A DNA stretch of 64,000 nucleotides from Adlercreutzia hattorii (GCF_011405655.1 NZ_AP022829.1:372001-436000); one strand, 5' to 3'. Shown: positions 33,762-41,920, numbered from the stretch's first letter. Notes: generated by a model not told the origin, from the sequence alone. Translations and numbers: made by a program.

Positions 33762-35135
33762 GTGAGGTTCGGCCCTAACGTAGTGGAGCACGCTCCCTTT
33801 TCCATCCCCATGATCGGCAACACCGCGACTGGCTACTCCATCGGGCTCACGCCGGAGGGCGCCGCCGTGTGCCATCGCATGTTTTCCGAGGACGTGACCG
33901 AAGCAGAGGTCGCCGCAGTGCATGCGGATTTGCCCGCCCATTTGCGCCGTGGCGGCTTTGTCGTGGAAGATGTGGAGGCCGACGACGTAACATTGGGGAA
34001 AGGCGTGGAAGGCGTCGAGCGTGCGGAAGGCGTCGGGGCTGGGAATGCCGCTGCGGCTGCATCCGCGCCGTCCGCGTCCGCTGTGCCCGCGCCGCTGCAG
34101 TCGGCGTACCTGCACGTCACCCACCATTGCAACTTGAACTGCATCGGCTGCTACTCGGCGGTGGACGCCCGCAACACCCGGCGCGACCTGACGCTGGACG
34201 AGCTGCGCGGCATCATCGACGCTTTGGCCGATGCCGGCTGCCAGCATGTGGTCATCTCCGGTGGCGAGCCCTTCCTGCGCGACGATTTGCCCGCCATTGT
34301 CGCTTACGTGCGCGAGCGCGGCATCGCCTCGGTGGACGTGCTCACCAACGGCACGGCCGTCACGCCGGAGAAGCTCGCCGCCATCGCGCCCTACGTGGGC
34401 CGCGTCTCGGTGTCCTTCGACGGTCCCAACGCCGAGGCGGCGCCGGTCATCCGCCGCGAGCCCCTGTTCGACCGCCTGGTAGCGGCGGTGGAGATGATTC
34501 GCGAGGCGGGTATTCAGCCCCACATCATCCCGACGGCCCATGGCGGCAACATCGATGCCCTGGGCGAGTACGTGGCCCTGGCCGACTCCCTCGGCGCTAC
34601 CATGAACTTCAGCCTGCTGTCCGCTCCCGTGGAAAGCGACGAGCTGGCCGCGGTCCTTCCCGACGATGCGGCACTCGAGCGTTTGGCGCAGGCAACGCTG
34701 GCCCTGTCGCGCGACGGGGTGCCCGTGTTGTCCGACACGCCGGTGAGCACGCGCTTGACGACGACGTGCGGCTGCGGGGCGGGATGCGCCATGGTAAGCG
34801 TATCGGCCGATGGCGAGGTGTTTCCCTGTCACATGATGCACGATGGGGTGTTTAGCTTGGGATCGCTTTTGGAAGACTCCGGCTGCTTGGCCGCGCGCCA
34901 TGCCCCTGCGCCCCGCGTGGCCGAGCTGGCCGCCTGCGCCGACTGCGACATCCGCTATCTGTGCGGGGGTGGTTGCCGCGCTCGCGCCTATTTCGCCACG
35001 GGCGACGTCGAGGCCCGCGATCCCTATTGTGCCCTCATGCGGACGTTCTACCGTCTGCTTTTTGAGGCCATGTTAGGTCGCAACCAAAGAAAGGAGGAGG
35101 AATCATGCTGTTCTATAGCGATGCAGAGCCGCTGA
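33762..35135 (+). CDS. Radical SAM/SPASM peptide maturase
   Basis: A 457-residue enzyme starting at GTG 33762 with GAGGAG upstream. Residues 1-65 form a small domain with PqqD/RRE-like wording (IGLTPEGAAVCHRMF...LRRGGFVVED), which could bind a peptide leader; this is inference. An Ala/Val-rich linker follows. The radical SAM cluster motif is C123-x3-C127-x2-C130 (CNLNCIGC), with the GGE motif in ISGGEPF. The C-terminal SPASM region carries CGCGAGC, PCHMM, CADCDIRYLCGGGC and DPYC for auxiliary clusters. Such enzymes crosslink or epimerise ribosomal peptides. Its 3' end overlaps a 28-codon ORF. Confidence 0.9.
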   Translation: MRFGPNVVEHAPFSIPMIGNTATGYSIGLTPEGAAVCHRMFSEDVTEAEVAAVHADLPAHLRRGGFVVEDVEADDVTLGKGVEGVERAEGVGAGNAAAAASAPSASAVPAPLQSAYLHVTHHCNLNCIGCYSAVDARNTRRDLTLDELRGIIDALADAGCQHVVISGGEPFLRDDLPAIVAYVRERGIASVDVLTNGTAVTPEKLAAIAPYVGRVSVSFDGPNAEAAPVIRREPLFDRLVAAVEMIREAGIQPHIIPTAHGGNIDALGEYVALADSLGATMNFSLLSAPVESDELAAVLPDDAALERLAQATLALSRDGVPVLSDTPVSTRLTTTCGCGAGCAMVSVSADGEVFPCHMMHDGVFSLGSLLEDSGCLAARHAPAPRVAELAACADCDIRYLCGGGCRARAYFATGDVEARDPYCALMRTFYRLLFEAMLGRNQRKEEESCCSIAMQSR

Positions 35136-35191
35136 GCATCTGTGCGGTGATTGGTCCCGACCACACCCATTGTGTTCAGATCGGGTTTTAG
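35105..35191 (+). CDS. 28-residue peptide overlapping the maturase end; candidate RiPP precursor
   Basis: ATG 35105 follows AAAGGAGGAGGAATC, a near-perfect ribosome site located inside the 3' end of the maturase gene. The peptide begins MLFYSDAEPLSIC and ends HTHCVQIGF, with two cysteines ten residues apart, aromatic and His residues, and no membrane segment. The strong start signal and 31-base overlap with a radical SAM/SPASM gene make it a candidate maturase substrate. It lacks a long conventional leader, so a regulatory or chance ORF is possible. Confidence 0.5.
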   Translation: MLFYSDAEPLSICAVIGPDHTHCVQIGF

Positions 35192-35207
35192 CTGTACATG
35201 GATCTGT

Positions 35208-35240
35208 GCAATCCGGCGTTGGCCTTTTGCGTCGGATTGC
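35208..35240 (+). promoter_or_regulatory. Hairpin between the peptide ORF and the DUF2975 gene
   Basis: GCAATCCG and CGGATTGC pair across a 17-base loop. No T-run, so more likely an attenuator or RNA stabiliser than a terminator. A strong AAAGGAGG follows at 35252 for the next gene. Confidence 0.5.
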
Positions 35241-35267
35241 GCTTGACTGCGAAAGGAGGTCTGAGAA

Positions 35268-35795
35268 GTGACGAAGAGCAATACTTTAGAGCAATCGCTT
35301 AAACACGCCTCGCATGTATGTCGAGTGATCAATGTGATGCTGACGGTATTGCTAATAGGCGCTGGTCTCATTTGGTTAACGGCATTGGTCATGTCTTTCG
35401 CTCAGCTTGGCGCGGCAGGATTCGATGGCATGTCGCTTGTTGCGTATATAGTGCTTTATGGAGTCCTTGTACTTGGCGTTTTGGCAATGCTGAAGCTTAT
35501 CTTCAAGGATGCAGTCAATAGCGAAACGCCATTTACAGAAAAGCAGGCAGATCGCCTCAGATTCATTGCGTTCCTTGCGCTCATGTTTGCACTTCTCGAA
35601 TTTGCATTTACCCTCGGGGTGACATTCGAGGTAGTTCCACGCATAGGCTACGATGTGATAGTAAATAGAGGGTCAACTGAGCCTGTTATAAGTATTAATG
35701 TTGGAGTACTCGTCTTTTCTGCTATTATGTACTCACTTTCGGCAATATTTCGATATGCTGCGCTGCTACAGCAACTCAGCGACGAAACCGTGTAA
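35268..35795 (+). CDS. DUF2975 membrane protein
   Basis: A 175-residue protein with four hydrophobic segments (about residues 22-48, 58-82, 102-123, 140-163). GTG start at 35268 with AAAGGAGG eight bases upstream. DUF2975 proteins are usually encoded next to a small Xre regulator, as here (10-base gap). Its base composition is AT-richer than its neighbours, suggesting different ancestry. No function is established. Confidence 0.85.
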   Translation: MTKSNTLEQSLKHASHVCRVINVMLTVLLIGAGLIWLTALVMSFAQLGAAGFDGMSLVAYIVLYGVLVLGVLAMLKLIFKDAVNSETPFTEKQADRLRFIAFLALMFALLEFAFTLGVTFEVVPRIGYDVIVNRGSTEPVISINVGVLVFSAIMYSLSAIFRYAALLQQLSDETV

Positions 35796-35805
35796 GGGAG
35801 CTGCT

Positions 35806-36126
35806 ATGCCTATTATTCCTCGTCTTGACCGAGTGATGGCGGATCGCAAGATGTCCGTCAACGAGCTTTCCCAGCGCATCGACATCTCGCCGGTGAACAT
35901 TTCGCGCATGCGTCGCGGTCACATCAAGGCCGTGCGTTTCTCCACCATGGAGCGCATTTGCGAAGTGCTCCAGTGCCAGCCGGGCGACCTGTTCGAGTAC
36001 GTTTCCCCTGAGCCGGGCACCGATGAGGCCGTCGAGCTGGACGCCATCATCAACCGCCCCATCGAGGAGCCGGCCCGCAAGCCCATCGGCGCCGTCTCCC
36101 GCATCCCTGTGAACGTGGCCAACTAG
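35806..36126 (+). CDS. Xre-family small DNA-binding regulator
   Basis: A 106-residue protein. The Cro/C1-type HTH covers residues 5-67 (MADRKMSVNELSQRIDISPVN, ending CQPGDLFEYV). The C-terminal 40 residues are polar and unassigned. AAGGGAG precedes the ATG at 35806. The pairing with a DUF2975 gene is common and probably autoregulatory. A shorter relative lies at 41558. Confidence 0.9.
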   Translation: MPIIPRLDRVMADRKMSVNELSQRIDISPVNISRMRRGHIKAVRFSTMERICEVLQCQPGDLFEYVSPEPGTDEAVELDAIINRPIEEPARKPIGAVSRIPVNVAN

Positions 36127-36150
36127 TCTTTGCCACAACCCGCACCTCAC

Positions 36151-36176
36151 AGGACGCCTCACCGGGCGTCCTTTTT
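36151..36176 (+). terminator. Terminator after the DUF2975/Xre pair
   Basis: AGGACGCC, loop TCACCG, GGCGTCCT, then TTTTC. Confidence 0.88.
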
Positions 36177-36407
36177 CATGCCCGCGAAACACCCCCGAAA
36201 AGTGCTCCCCGAGAGCTGCACCCCCGAGAAACGCATTTTCAGGAAACGCGCCTGTGCTCCGACGCCCCTTTTTGCAGCATCGAGGAGGTTCCGTAGAGGC
36301 AGAAGGATCGACCTCGCCAGATGAAGGACGTCTTTCTGGCAAGTTTTCCAAGCTTTTCGACATGGCCTGTTTGCAGTGGATCAACTGATGACATTCAAGC
36401 TGTCTAG

Positions 36408-36818
36408 ATCTCGCCGAAGATTGCTGGGAACGTCATCGGGAGCAACACGGCGGGCACGATTCGGGCCGGCGAGCGTCTCGACAGGACTGTCGATCTTGTG
36501 CTGAAGAGGAAGGACATCTGGGACGAGATCCAGATGTCCCAGGCGACGAGGAAGGCTCGGGATCTGTCGAGAGCGGACACAGTGAAGACGACCGTGGGGA
36601 AGAGGAATGGGTCGGCAGCCGATGCTTTCAAGAAGGAATACAGGAAAGACTCGGTGCCTGCTGGTTACGATGTCGATCATGTAATAGATCTTCAGCTGGG
36701 AAGCGCCGACCATGTGAGCAACATGCGCCCCCTCGACGCCAGCGTCAACCGGAGCATGGGAGCTCAGATACGCTATCCGATAAAGGATCTTCCAGAAGGC
36801 ACCAAATCGGCAACGTGA
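36408..36818 (+). pseudogene. Orphan C-terminal toxin domain, HNH-like, frameshifted near its end
   Basis: An open frame follows an in-frame stop at 36405. From about 36498 it encodes a polymorphic-toxin-type tail with GYDVDHVIDLQLGSADHVSN and PLDASVNRSMGAQI, an HNH-nuclease-like His/Asp/Asn pattern. No secretion or repeat domains are attached, so this is a detached cassette. The end reads KDLPEGTKSAT then stop; adding one A at about 36810 would give KDLPEGTKIGNVIFE, so a one-base deletion has likely truncated it. An immunity-type gene follows. Confidence 0.7.
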
Positions 36819-36840
36819 TATTCGAGTGAAAGGAAGCGAG

Positions 36841-37491
36841 ATGTTCGACTTGTTCAAGAGGAAGAAGGGCCGCGGGGCCCGGCGGAGGGCGACCCCCTCG
36901 ATGTTCGCGGAGTTTCTGGAGTACTTCGGGGAGGCCCCGGTCCTCGAGGACGGGGCGGCCGATCCCTACGACGCGTTCATCGACGGCCTGGGCGGCCGGT
37001 CGTTCGGCGATGGAGTGTTCAGGGTGTTCGAGCGCAGTGATCTCGAGAGATGGCATCGGGTGGTGTCCGGATGCTTCACGAAGCTTCGCGGTGAGTTTAA
37101 TCTGATCGGATACGATTGGATGGGGCGGTGCTTTGCGGTTGATCAACGGGACGGCGATGGGAAGGAGCTCGTGGTTCTCCTGGAAATCGCAACTCTCGAT
37201 ATGTACTATATCGGGAAAGACGTGGCAGTCTTCCTGAACGAGGTTATGCCGAATCAGAGCGAGGCGTGTCTTGGGGTCGGGAGGTATCGGGAGTGGCTGG
37301 AGGGGCATGCGCCCGTGGGACGCATGGAATGCGGCGGCTACAGGATCCCTCTCTTCCTCGGCGGGGAGGACTCCCTGGAGAACATGGAGGTCTCCGACAT
37401 GGAGGTGTACTGGGATATGACTGACCAGCTGTGGGAGGCCGTGAAGGACCTGCCCGAGGGCACCAAGATAGGCAACATCAGCTTCGAGTAG
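36841..37491 (+). CDS. Immunity protein, Tdi1/DUF1851-like
   Basis: A 216-residue soluble protein starting at ATG 36841 with AAAGGAAG upstream. The GAD-like N-terminal part and C-terminal segment (FNLIGYDWMGRCFAVDQ, LEIATLDMYYIGKDV, FLNEVMPNQSEACLG) match the DUF1851/T6SS immunity Tdi1 family, which neutralises a cognate toxin. It sits just after a toxin tail, the normal order. Its last residues KDLPEGTKIGNISFE nearly repeat the reconstructed end of the toxin. Confidence 0.8.
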   Translation: MFDLFKRKKGRGARRRATPSMFAEFLEYFGEAPVLEDGAADPYDAFIDGLGGRSFGDGVFRVFERSDLERWHRVVSGCFTKLRGEFNLIGYDWMGRCFAVDQRDGDGKELVVLLEIATLDMYYIGKDVAVFLNEVMPNQSEACLGVGRYREWLEGHAPVGRMECGGYRIPLFLGGEDSLENMEVSDMEVYWDMTDQLWEAVKDLPEGTKIGNISFE

Positions 37492-37514
37492 GGCGAGTCC
37501 CCCCCCAAACCGGA

Positions 37515-37631
37515 ATGAGGCCTTTGAACGGCGATCTGAGCGAGGTGCTCGATGATTTGGGTCTCCGCTACTTCGAGGGAAATGCCAATTCGCTTCGTGC
37601 GGGGCAGGTCTTTATGAAAGCCGGCGCTTGA
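37515..37631 (+). CDS. Short unrecognised ORF, probable debris
   Basis: 38 codons from ATG 37515 (MRPLNGDLSEVLDDLGLRYF...), weak ribosome signal. It looks like a fragment of a soluble protein; no family recognised. It lies in the 538-base stretch between the immunity gene and the Rpn gene. Confidence 0.25.
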   Translation: MRPLNGDLSEVLDDLGLRYFEGNANSLRAGQVFMKAGA

Positions 37632-37650
37632 ACCTCACGCTGCTGACGTT

Positions 37651-37872
37651 GTGCGCGATGGTCAAGTACCCATGGGGCGTTCGCGAGGCCGTCTTTATCT
37701 CCGCATCCTGTTCGCCAAGGATGGTAGAGGAAGGCGACGGGGGAAGGGCATGGCCGCGGTCGAGATCGTCCCCTGCGTGAGGCTCGGTTCCATTGTCTTC
37801 GGCGAGAAATCATATGAAATGGATGCGAATGCGGAGCTGTCGGAAGGCCCTATTGTGACGAAAGGTCGATAG
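37651..37872 (+). CDS. Short unrecognised ORF, probable debris
   Basis: 73 codons from a GTG, or fewer from the ATG at 37672 region. The middle reads VEIVPCVRLGSIVFGEKSYEMD, which has protein-like character and may belong to a decayed immunity gene. No ribosome site of note. Confidence 0.25.
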   Translation: MRDGQVPMGRSRGRLYLRILFAKDGRGRRRGKGMAAVEIVPCVRLGSIVFGEKSYEMDANAELSEGPIVTKGR

Positions 37873-37912
37873 CCGAGGTCGGCGAGGGGCGGGCGGGGAT
37901 TCCGATGCGACT

Positions 37913-38026
37913 CTGCTGCGGCACAAGTGCGGTCGGCGCGGGGAACTGACCGGGGCATTCCCGCGTCATTTCTGCGGTCGCTCTGTCGTAGGCTTGGGGA
38001 ATCGTGATGTCCGATGAGAGGATTCC
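37913..38026 (+). repeat. Rpn leader sequence, complete copy
   Basis: The leader of the Rpn gene carries CGGTCGGCGCGGGGAACTG and CATTCCCGCGTCATTTCT with a small CGGGG-CAT-TCCCG hairpin. Matching sequence lies at 14897-14935 and, inverted, at about 51190-51330. A stretch ending ATGAGAGGATTCCGCC precedes the ATG at 38030. Confidence 0.7.
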
Positions 38027-38029
38027 GCC

Positions 38030-38509
38030 ATGCCGAAGAGATTTCTGAAGTTCTCCGATCGATGGATGTTCAACCGCGTGCTATGCGAAAAGGAGGTGTG
38101 CCGCAAGGTCCTGCGCGCCGCGCTGGGGATAGAGGTGGGCGAGATAACCTACCTGAACGCCGAGCAGGCGAAGGAGCCGGCGGCGGCGAGCCGCGGCGTC
38201 CGCATGGACGTGTTCGCGCGGGAGGGAAGCCGCGTGTTCGACATCGAGATGCAGGTCTCCCCCGAGGACCGGATAGGGCGCCGGATGCGCTACTACCAGG
38301 CGGCGATCGACGCGACGGAGCTGGGCCCCGGGGAAGATTACGGGCTGCTCCCGGAGAGCTTCGTCGTGTTCTTCTGCGCGACCGACCCCTTCAGGGCGGG
38401 CGAGGCCGTCTACTCGATCGAGCGGGTCTGCTTGGATGCCCCGGAGCTGGTCGCGGGGGACGACTCGCACTGGCGCGTGTTCAATGCGTCGGCCGCCGAG
38501 GATGTCGCC
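38030..38509 (+). pseudogene. Rpn-family nuclease, 5' part, split by IS21
   Basis: 160 codons of an Rpn/PD-(D/E)XK recombination-promoting nuclease-like protein. KFSDRWMFNRVLCEKEVCRKVL opens it and RMDVFAREGSRVFDIEMQ carries the nuclease core (Asp, and Glu-x-Gln). It is cut after DVA by the insertion sequence. Joining it to 41021-41353 after removing one copy of the target duplication gives one 270-residue frame. Confidence 0.88.
38505..38509. repeat. Target duplication, left copy
   Basis: TCGCC immediately left of the insertion sequence; the same five bases stand at 41016-41020. Confidence 0.85.
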
Positions 38510-38609
38510 TGTTAGCGCTACCGCAAAATCAGCCGAACGCGCCACTCTATCCCGCCGGCGGCGCCCCCGGTTCCCGGCCGGGGGCGCTACCGCACTTTGG
38601 CCGCCCGCG

Positions 38610-38825
38610 CTACCTCGGGCCGCCGCCCAGGGCGCGCTCGACCGCGGGGTAGTCGAAGTCCGCGGCCCAGATCTCAACCTCCAGCGCCGGGGAGCCCTCG
38701 GCGTCCCCGGGCGCGACCGCCCAGCTCGTGACCTCCCATCCGCCGAGCTGCGGGAACCTGACCGTCACCGCGACGTCCTCTGCGCCGAACGCGGCCAGCC
38801 ACCCCGCGGCGTCCGCGGCCCTCAC
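38610..38825 (-). CDS. Extra small ORF in the IS21 element, coupled to istB
   Basis: 71 codons from GTG 38825, overlapping the istB stop as GTGA. The product is soluble-looking, with GWLAAFGAEDVAVTVRFPQL and LEVEIWAADFDYPAVERAL, and no recognised family. Standard IS21 elements have only istA and istB, so this is an accessory gene. The stop-start overlap argues for translation. Confidence 0.6.
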   Translation of the reverse strand: MRAADAAGWLAAFGAEDVAVTVRFPQLGGWEVTSWAVAPGDAEGSPALEVEIWAADFDYPAVERALGGGPR

Positions 38826-39619
38826 GACTGCCCCCTCTCGGGCAGCCCGTCGCCGTCGGCCGCCTCGGCCAGCAGGTCCTTCATGCGGTAGGACCGCCCC
38901 GTTATCTTGAGCATCGTGCAGTGGTGGCACACCCGGTCGGCGATGGCCGCGGCGGTCACCGCGTCCCCGAACACGTCGGCCCAAAGGCCCACGGCCACGT
39001 TGGTGGTGATGACCGTGGAGCGGTGCTCGTAGCGGGCCGAGACGAGCTGGAACAGCAGGTCGGCCCCCTCCTCGTCCACGTCCAGGTAGCCGAGCTCGTC
39101 GATGATGAGCAGCGTCGCGTGGGCGTAGTACTTCAGCCTCTTCGCCAGGATGCCGCGCGAGGAGGCGTCCTTCAGGTCGCGCACCAGCGCCGCGCAGTCG
39201 GTGAAGCGCACCTCCTTGCGGGCGCGCACCGCCTCCACCCCCAGCGCCACCGCGATGTGGGTCTTGCCCACGCCCGGGCTGCCGACCAGAACCACGTTCT
39301 CGGCCGCGTCCAGGAACCTGAGCGTGGCCAGGTCGTCCACGACGGCCCTGGGTATGGAGGGCTGGAAGGAGAAGTCGAAGTCGGCCAGCGTCTTGACGAA
39401 CGGGAAGCCGGCGGCGCGCACCTTGCGGTCGGTCCCGCGACGGCGCTTGGCCTCGGCCTCCTCGGAGGTCATGGCGAGCATCGCCGAGGCGAAGTCGGCC
39501 TCGCCGGCGGCCACCGCCGACATCCAGTGGGGCAGCCCCGCCGCCATGGCGTCCAGCCCCAGCTCCGAGAGGTTCTCGCGTATGCGGGCGTAGGCGCCGC
39601 CCTCGTCCCGGGCGCTCAC
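38822..39619 (-). CDS. istB: IS21 helper ATPase IstB
   Basis: A 265-residue DnaC/IstB-like ATPase starting at GTG 39619, overlapping the istA stop as GTGA. Walker A is VGSPGVGKTHIAVAL, Walker B LLIIDELGYLD, and the sensor reads VITTNVAVGLW. It ends with DRVCHHCTMLKITGRSYRMK, typical of IstB. It assists the IstA transposase in target choice. The longer open frame in the same phase to 40711 is a shadow of istA. Confidence 0.94.
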   Translation of the reverse strand: MSARDEGGAYARIRENLSELGLDAMAAGLPHWMSAVAAGEADFASAMLAMTSEEAEAKRRRGTDRKVRAAGFPFVKTLADFDFSFQPSIPRAVVDDLATLRFLDAAENVVLVGSPGVGKTHIAVALGVEAVRARKEVRFTDCAALVRDLKDASSRGILAKRLKYYAHATLLIIDELGYLDVDEEGADLLFQLVSARYEHRSTVITTNVAVGLWADVFGDAVTAAAIADRVCHHCTMLKITGRSYRMKDLLAEAADGDGLPERGQS

Positions 39620-40860
39620 AGCGACCCCTCCCCGAGCCTGCCGAGCAGCTCCAGGTTGGCGCGGGCCGCCGCCTCGATGTCGGCGTCGGCGTAGCGCGCC
39701 TTCGCGGCCAGGGCCTCGGCGTAGTGCGCCGGGTCGTAGACGACGGGCCCTCCCGGGGCCGACAGGTCGTGGACCGCGACGGTCTCGCCGGCCATCTCCA
39801 CCCTCACCTGGCCCGACGGCATCGCGAGCACCTTGACGCGCCTGCCTATGCAGCGCCGGGGCACCGAGAACTCGCGGCCCCGGCAGCGGACGAGCATCGT
39901 GGGGGGCGCCGCCTGGACGGAGACGTCGGCCACCATCGACTCCAAAAGCCCCATGTTGCCCACCTTGCGCAGCTCCTCCTTCTCGCGCATGAACAGCACC
40001 GCCGGCGGCACCCCGGTCGACGCGCTGGGCTCGGTGTTGCACCGCGCCTCGATGCGCGCGATGGCGGCCACGAGCCCCTCCTCGCCGCGGAAGTCGCCCT
40101 CGTAGACGGCCAGCCTCGACAGGAACCGGTTCGACGACTCCACCTTGCCCTTGGTCTGCGGGCTCCTCGGCCGCGCCAGCTCCAGCTCGAAGCCCGCCGC
40201 GGCGGCGAACCTGGCGAAGCGCGCCGAGACGCGCCGCCCCGAGGCGGAGGACGAGACGATGGAGGACATGTTGTCGGTGACCAGCGTGCGCGCCGTGCCT
40301 CCGTTGGCGGCCATCACCGCCAGCAGGCACGCCATGACGTCGTCCTCGGTGCGCGTCCTGGAGTAGACGAACCGGTGGAGCCGGGAGTAGCCCAGCGTGG
40401 CCGAGAACACGTTGAACTCGAACACCTCGCCCTCGGCGTCGGCCATGCGCAGCGACTCCTTCCAGTCGAACTGCATCTGCTCGCCGGGCGCCGTCTCGAA
40501 GCGGGGGTGGGGCTCGGGGCCCTCCGGAGGGCGCCCGCACTCGATGCCGTTGCGGCGCATCCACTTGGTGAGCGTGTTGTAGGCCGGCGGCTCCTCGCCG
40601 GCGTAGCAGCGGTCGATCAGGTACTCGTAGATGCCGCGCTTGGTCGCGCCGGGCAGCTGCGCCTTGGCCTCTATGACCTCCCTGTGGCGGTCCAGCCCGC
40701 TCGGGCGGCACCTGCGCGCGTCCTCCACCTGGCCGCCGGCCTTCCAGTACTTGGCCACCGTGTGCCGGTTCATGCCGTAGCGCCGGGCGATGTCGGTGAA
40801 GTTGGGCGTGGTGCCCGCCTGCCTGTACATGTCGAACTCTCCCATGATGTTCCTTTCCAA
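39616..40860 (-). CDS. istA: IS21 transposase IstA
   Basis: A 414-residue transposase. The N-terminal HTH (DIARRYGMNRHTVAKYW) is followed by an rve-type DDE core: Asp in QMQFDWKES, Asp in LVTDNMSS and Glu in KGKVESSNRF. The C-terminal beta-barrel (VRCRGREFSVPRRCIGR) is typical. The N-terminal MERNIMGEF has an alternative ATG six codons in. Transposition is into the Rpn gene described above. Confidence 0.95.
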   Translation of the reverse strand: MERNIMGEFDMYRQAGTTPNFTDIARRYGMNRHTVAKYWKAGGQVEDARRCRPSGLDRHREVIEAKAQLPGATKRGIYEYLIDRCYAGEEPPAYNTLTKWMRRNGIECGRPPEGPEPHPRFETAPGEQMQFDWKESLRMADAEGEVFEFNVFSATLGYSRLHRFVYSRTRTEDDVMACLLAVMAANGGTARTLVTDNMSSIVSSSASGRRVSARFARFAAAAGFELELARPRSPQTKGKVESSNRFLSRLAVYEGDFRGEEGLVAAIARIEARCNTEPSASTGVPPAVLFMREKEELRKVGNMGLLESMVADVSVQAAPPTMLVRCRGREFSVPRRCIGRRVKVLAMPSGQVRVEMAGETVAVHDLSAPGGPVVYDPAHYAEALAAKARYADADIEAAARANLELLGRLGEGSL

Positions 40861-41015
40861 TCGGGGCTCCTTCCGTCCGGAGACGTCGGGAGCCTACACC
40901 TTGCGGCGCCGGGGGCGCCGCCGGCCAAAGTCCGGTAGCGCGATCGGCGCCTGTGCGGTGGCGCGATTGGCGGGAAGCGGGGGCCCAATCGGCGATTATT
41001 ACGGTAGCGCTAACA

Positions 41016-41353
41016 TCGCCGACCCCGACCTGCGCGATTTGCTACACTACGTGGCGACGGGGCGGCCCGACGGCGCGCTGTCCCGCGAGATAGACTCCCT
41101 CGTGGAGGAGTACAACCGTGACCGGGAGTGGGTGACCAAGGTGCTGACCTACGAGCAGGATACCGAGATGCGCTGCCGCCGGGCAGAGGCCAGGGGCATC
41201 GAGCAGGGCATCGAGCAGGGCATGGACAGGCTGGGAACCCTCGTCGGCCTCCTTCTGGACGCGGGGCGCCTCGACGATGCCAGGCGGGTTTCCGAGGATG
41301 CTGCCTATCGCGATGAAATGCTCGCGGAGTTCGGGCTGAAAGTGAGCGAGTAG
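41016..41353 (+). pseudogene. Rpn-family nuclease, 3' part, split by IS21
   Basis: After the right target duplication the frame continues DPDLRDLLHYVATGRPDGA and ends LAEFGLKVSE. It carries LTYEQDTEMRCRRAEARG shared with the remnant at 15200, but only two GIEQ repeats in place of six EEGR repeats. Confidence 0.88.
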
Positions 41354-41557
41354 ACAACGGGAAAAGCGTCGCGGAGAGTTGCCCTCCGCTGCGAATGCTA
41401 TCGGCCTGGTATGAAACTATCACCTTAAAATTATTGAAAACGTGCTAGTATATTAAATACATTATGAGGTTACCGTACCGCAGCGGAGAAGAGGCGGCCG
41501 TGTGGGCGCCTGCAGGATCACGCAAAAAGCGGCTTTCTGGGCGGATGGGAGCATGCT

Positions 41558-41782
41558 ATGCCTATTGTGTCGAAGTTGAAGGTGGTCATGGCCGACCGCG
41601 ACATCAGCGTCAACGAGCTGTCGGAGAAGGTGGGGCGTTCGGCGGTGAACCTCTCCCACTTGCGCTGCAATCGCTCAAAAGGTATTCGGATCTCGCTGCT
41701 GGAGGATTTGTGTCGCGAGCTGCACTGCCAACCGGGCGATTTACTCGTGTACGAGCCGCCCGCTCGCGAGGAGCAGGACTGA
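41558..41782 (+). CDS. Xre-family small DNA-binding regulator
   Basis: A 74-residue Cro/C1-type HTH protein (VMADRDISVNELSEKVGRSA, ending HCQPGDLLVYEPP). It is clearly related to the first 68 residues of the regulator at 35806 but lacks its tail. GATGGGAG precedes ATG 41558. An AT-rich promoter with TATATT lies near 41446. No partner gene is coupled; a divergent-direction HTH gene follows tail to tail. Confidence 0.88.
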   Translation: MPIVSKLKVVMADRDISVNELSEKVGRSAVNLSHLRCNRSKGIRISLLEDLCRELHCQPGDLLVYEPPAREEQD

Positions 41783-41920
41783 CCGAGCCGGCGGGTGTCG
41801 CCGAGGCGTCTTTCGTCATCTTTCCTTTAAAAAGACACGGGAAAGATGCTTAAGGGCTTGCACGAGCCTTTCGCTCGCTCGCTCGCTCGATTGATGGGGG
41901 GCGAGAGGAAGTTCTTCGCC

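Larger units (their letters stand above)
38510..41015. mobile_element. IS21-family insertion sequence, 2506 bp
   Basis: Ends are TGTTAGCGCTACCG on the left and its inverse CGGTAGCGCTAACA on the right. Extended to 25 bases the ends still pair well. The element carries istA, istB and one extra small ORF on the minus strand. A 5-base target duplication flanks it and the interrupted Rpn gene is otherwise intact, so the insertion looks recent. Confidence 0.95.

Noticed and set aside
33643-33765. 40-codon ORF ending GTGA on the maturase start
   Set aside because: No ribosome site, Arg/Ser-rich translation and unlikely promoter position; the overlap is probably chance.
38822-40711. 629-codon minus-strand frame as one IS protein
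   Set aside because: Its first part is out of frame with istA, which has clear DDE motifs; only the last 265 codons are real IstB.
41874-41890. TCGC tetranucleotide repeat as a phase-variation switch
   Set aside because: It lies after the stop of the HTH gene and outside any promoter, and only four units are present.
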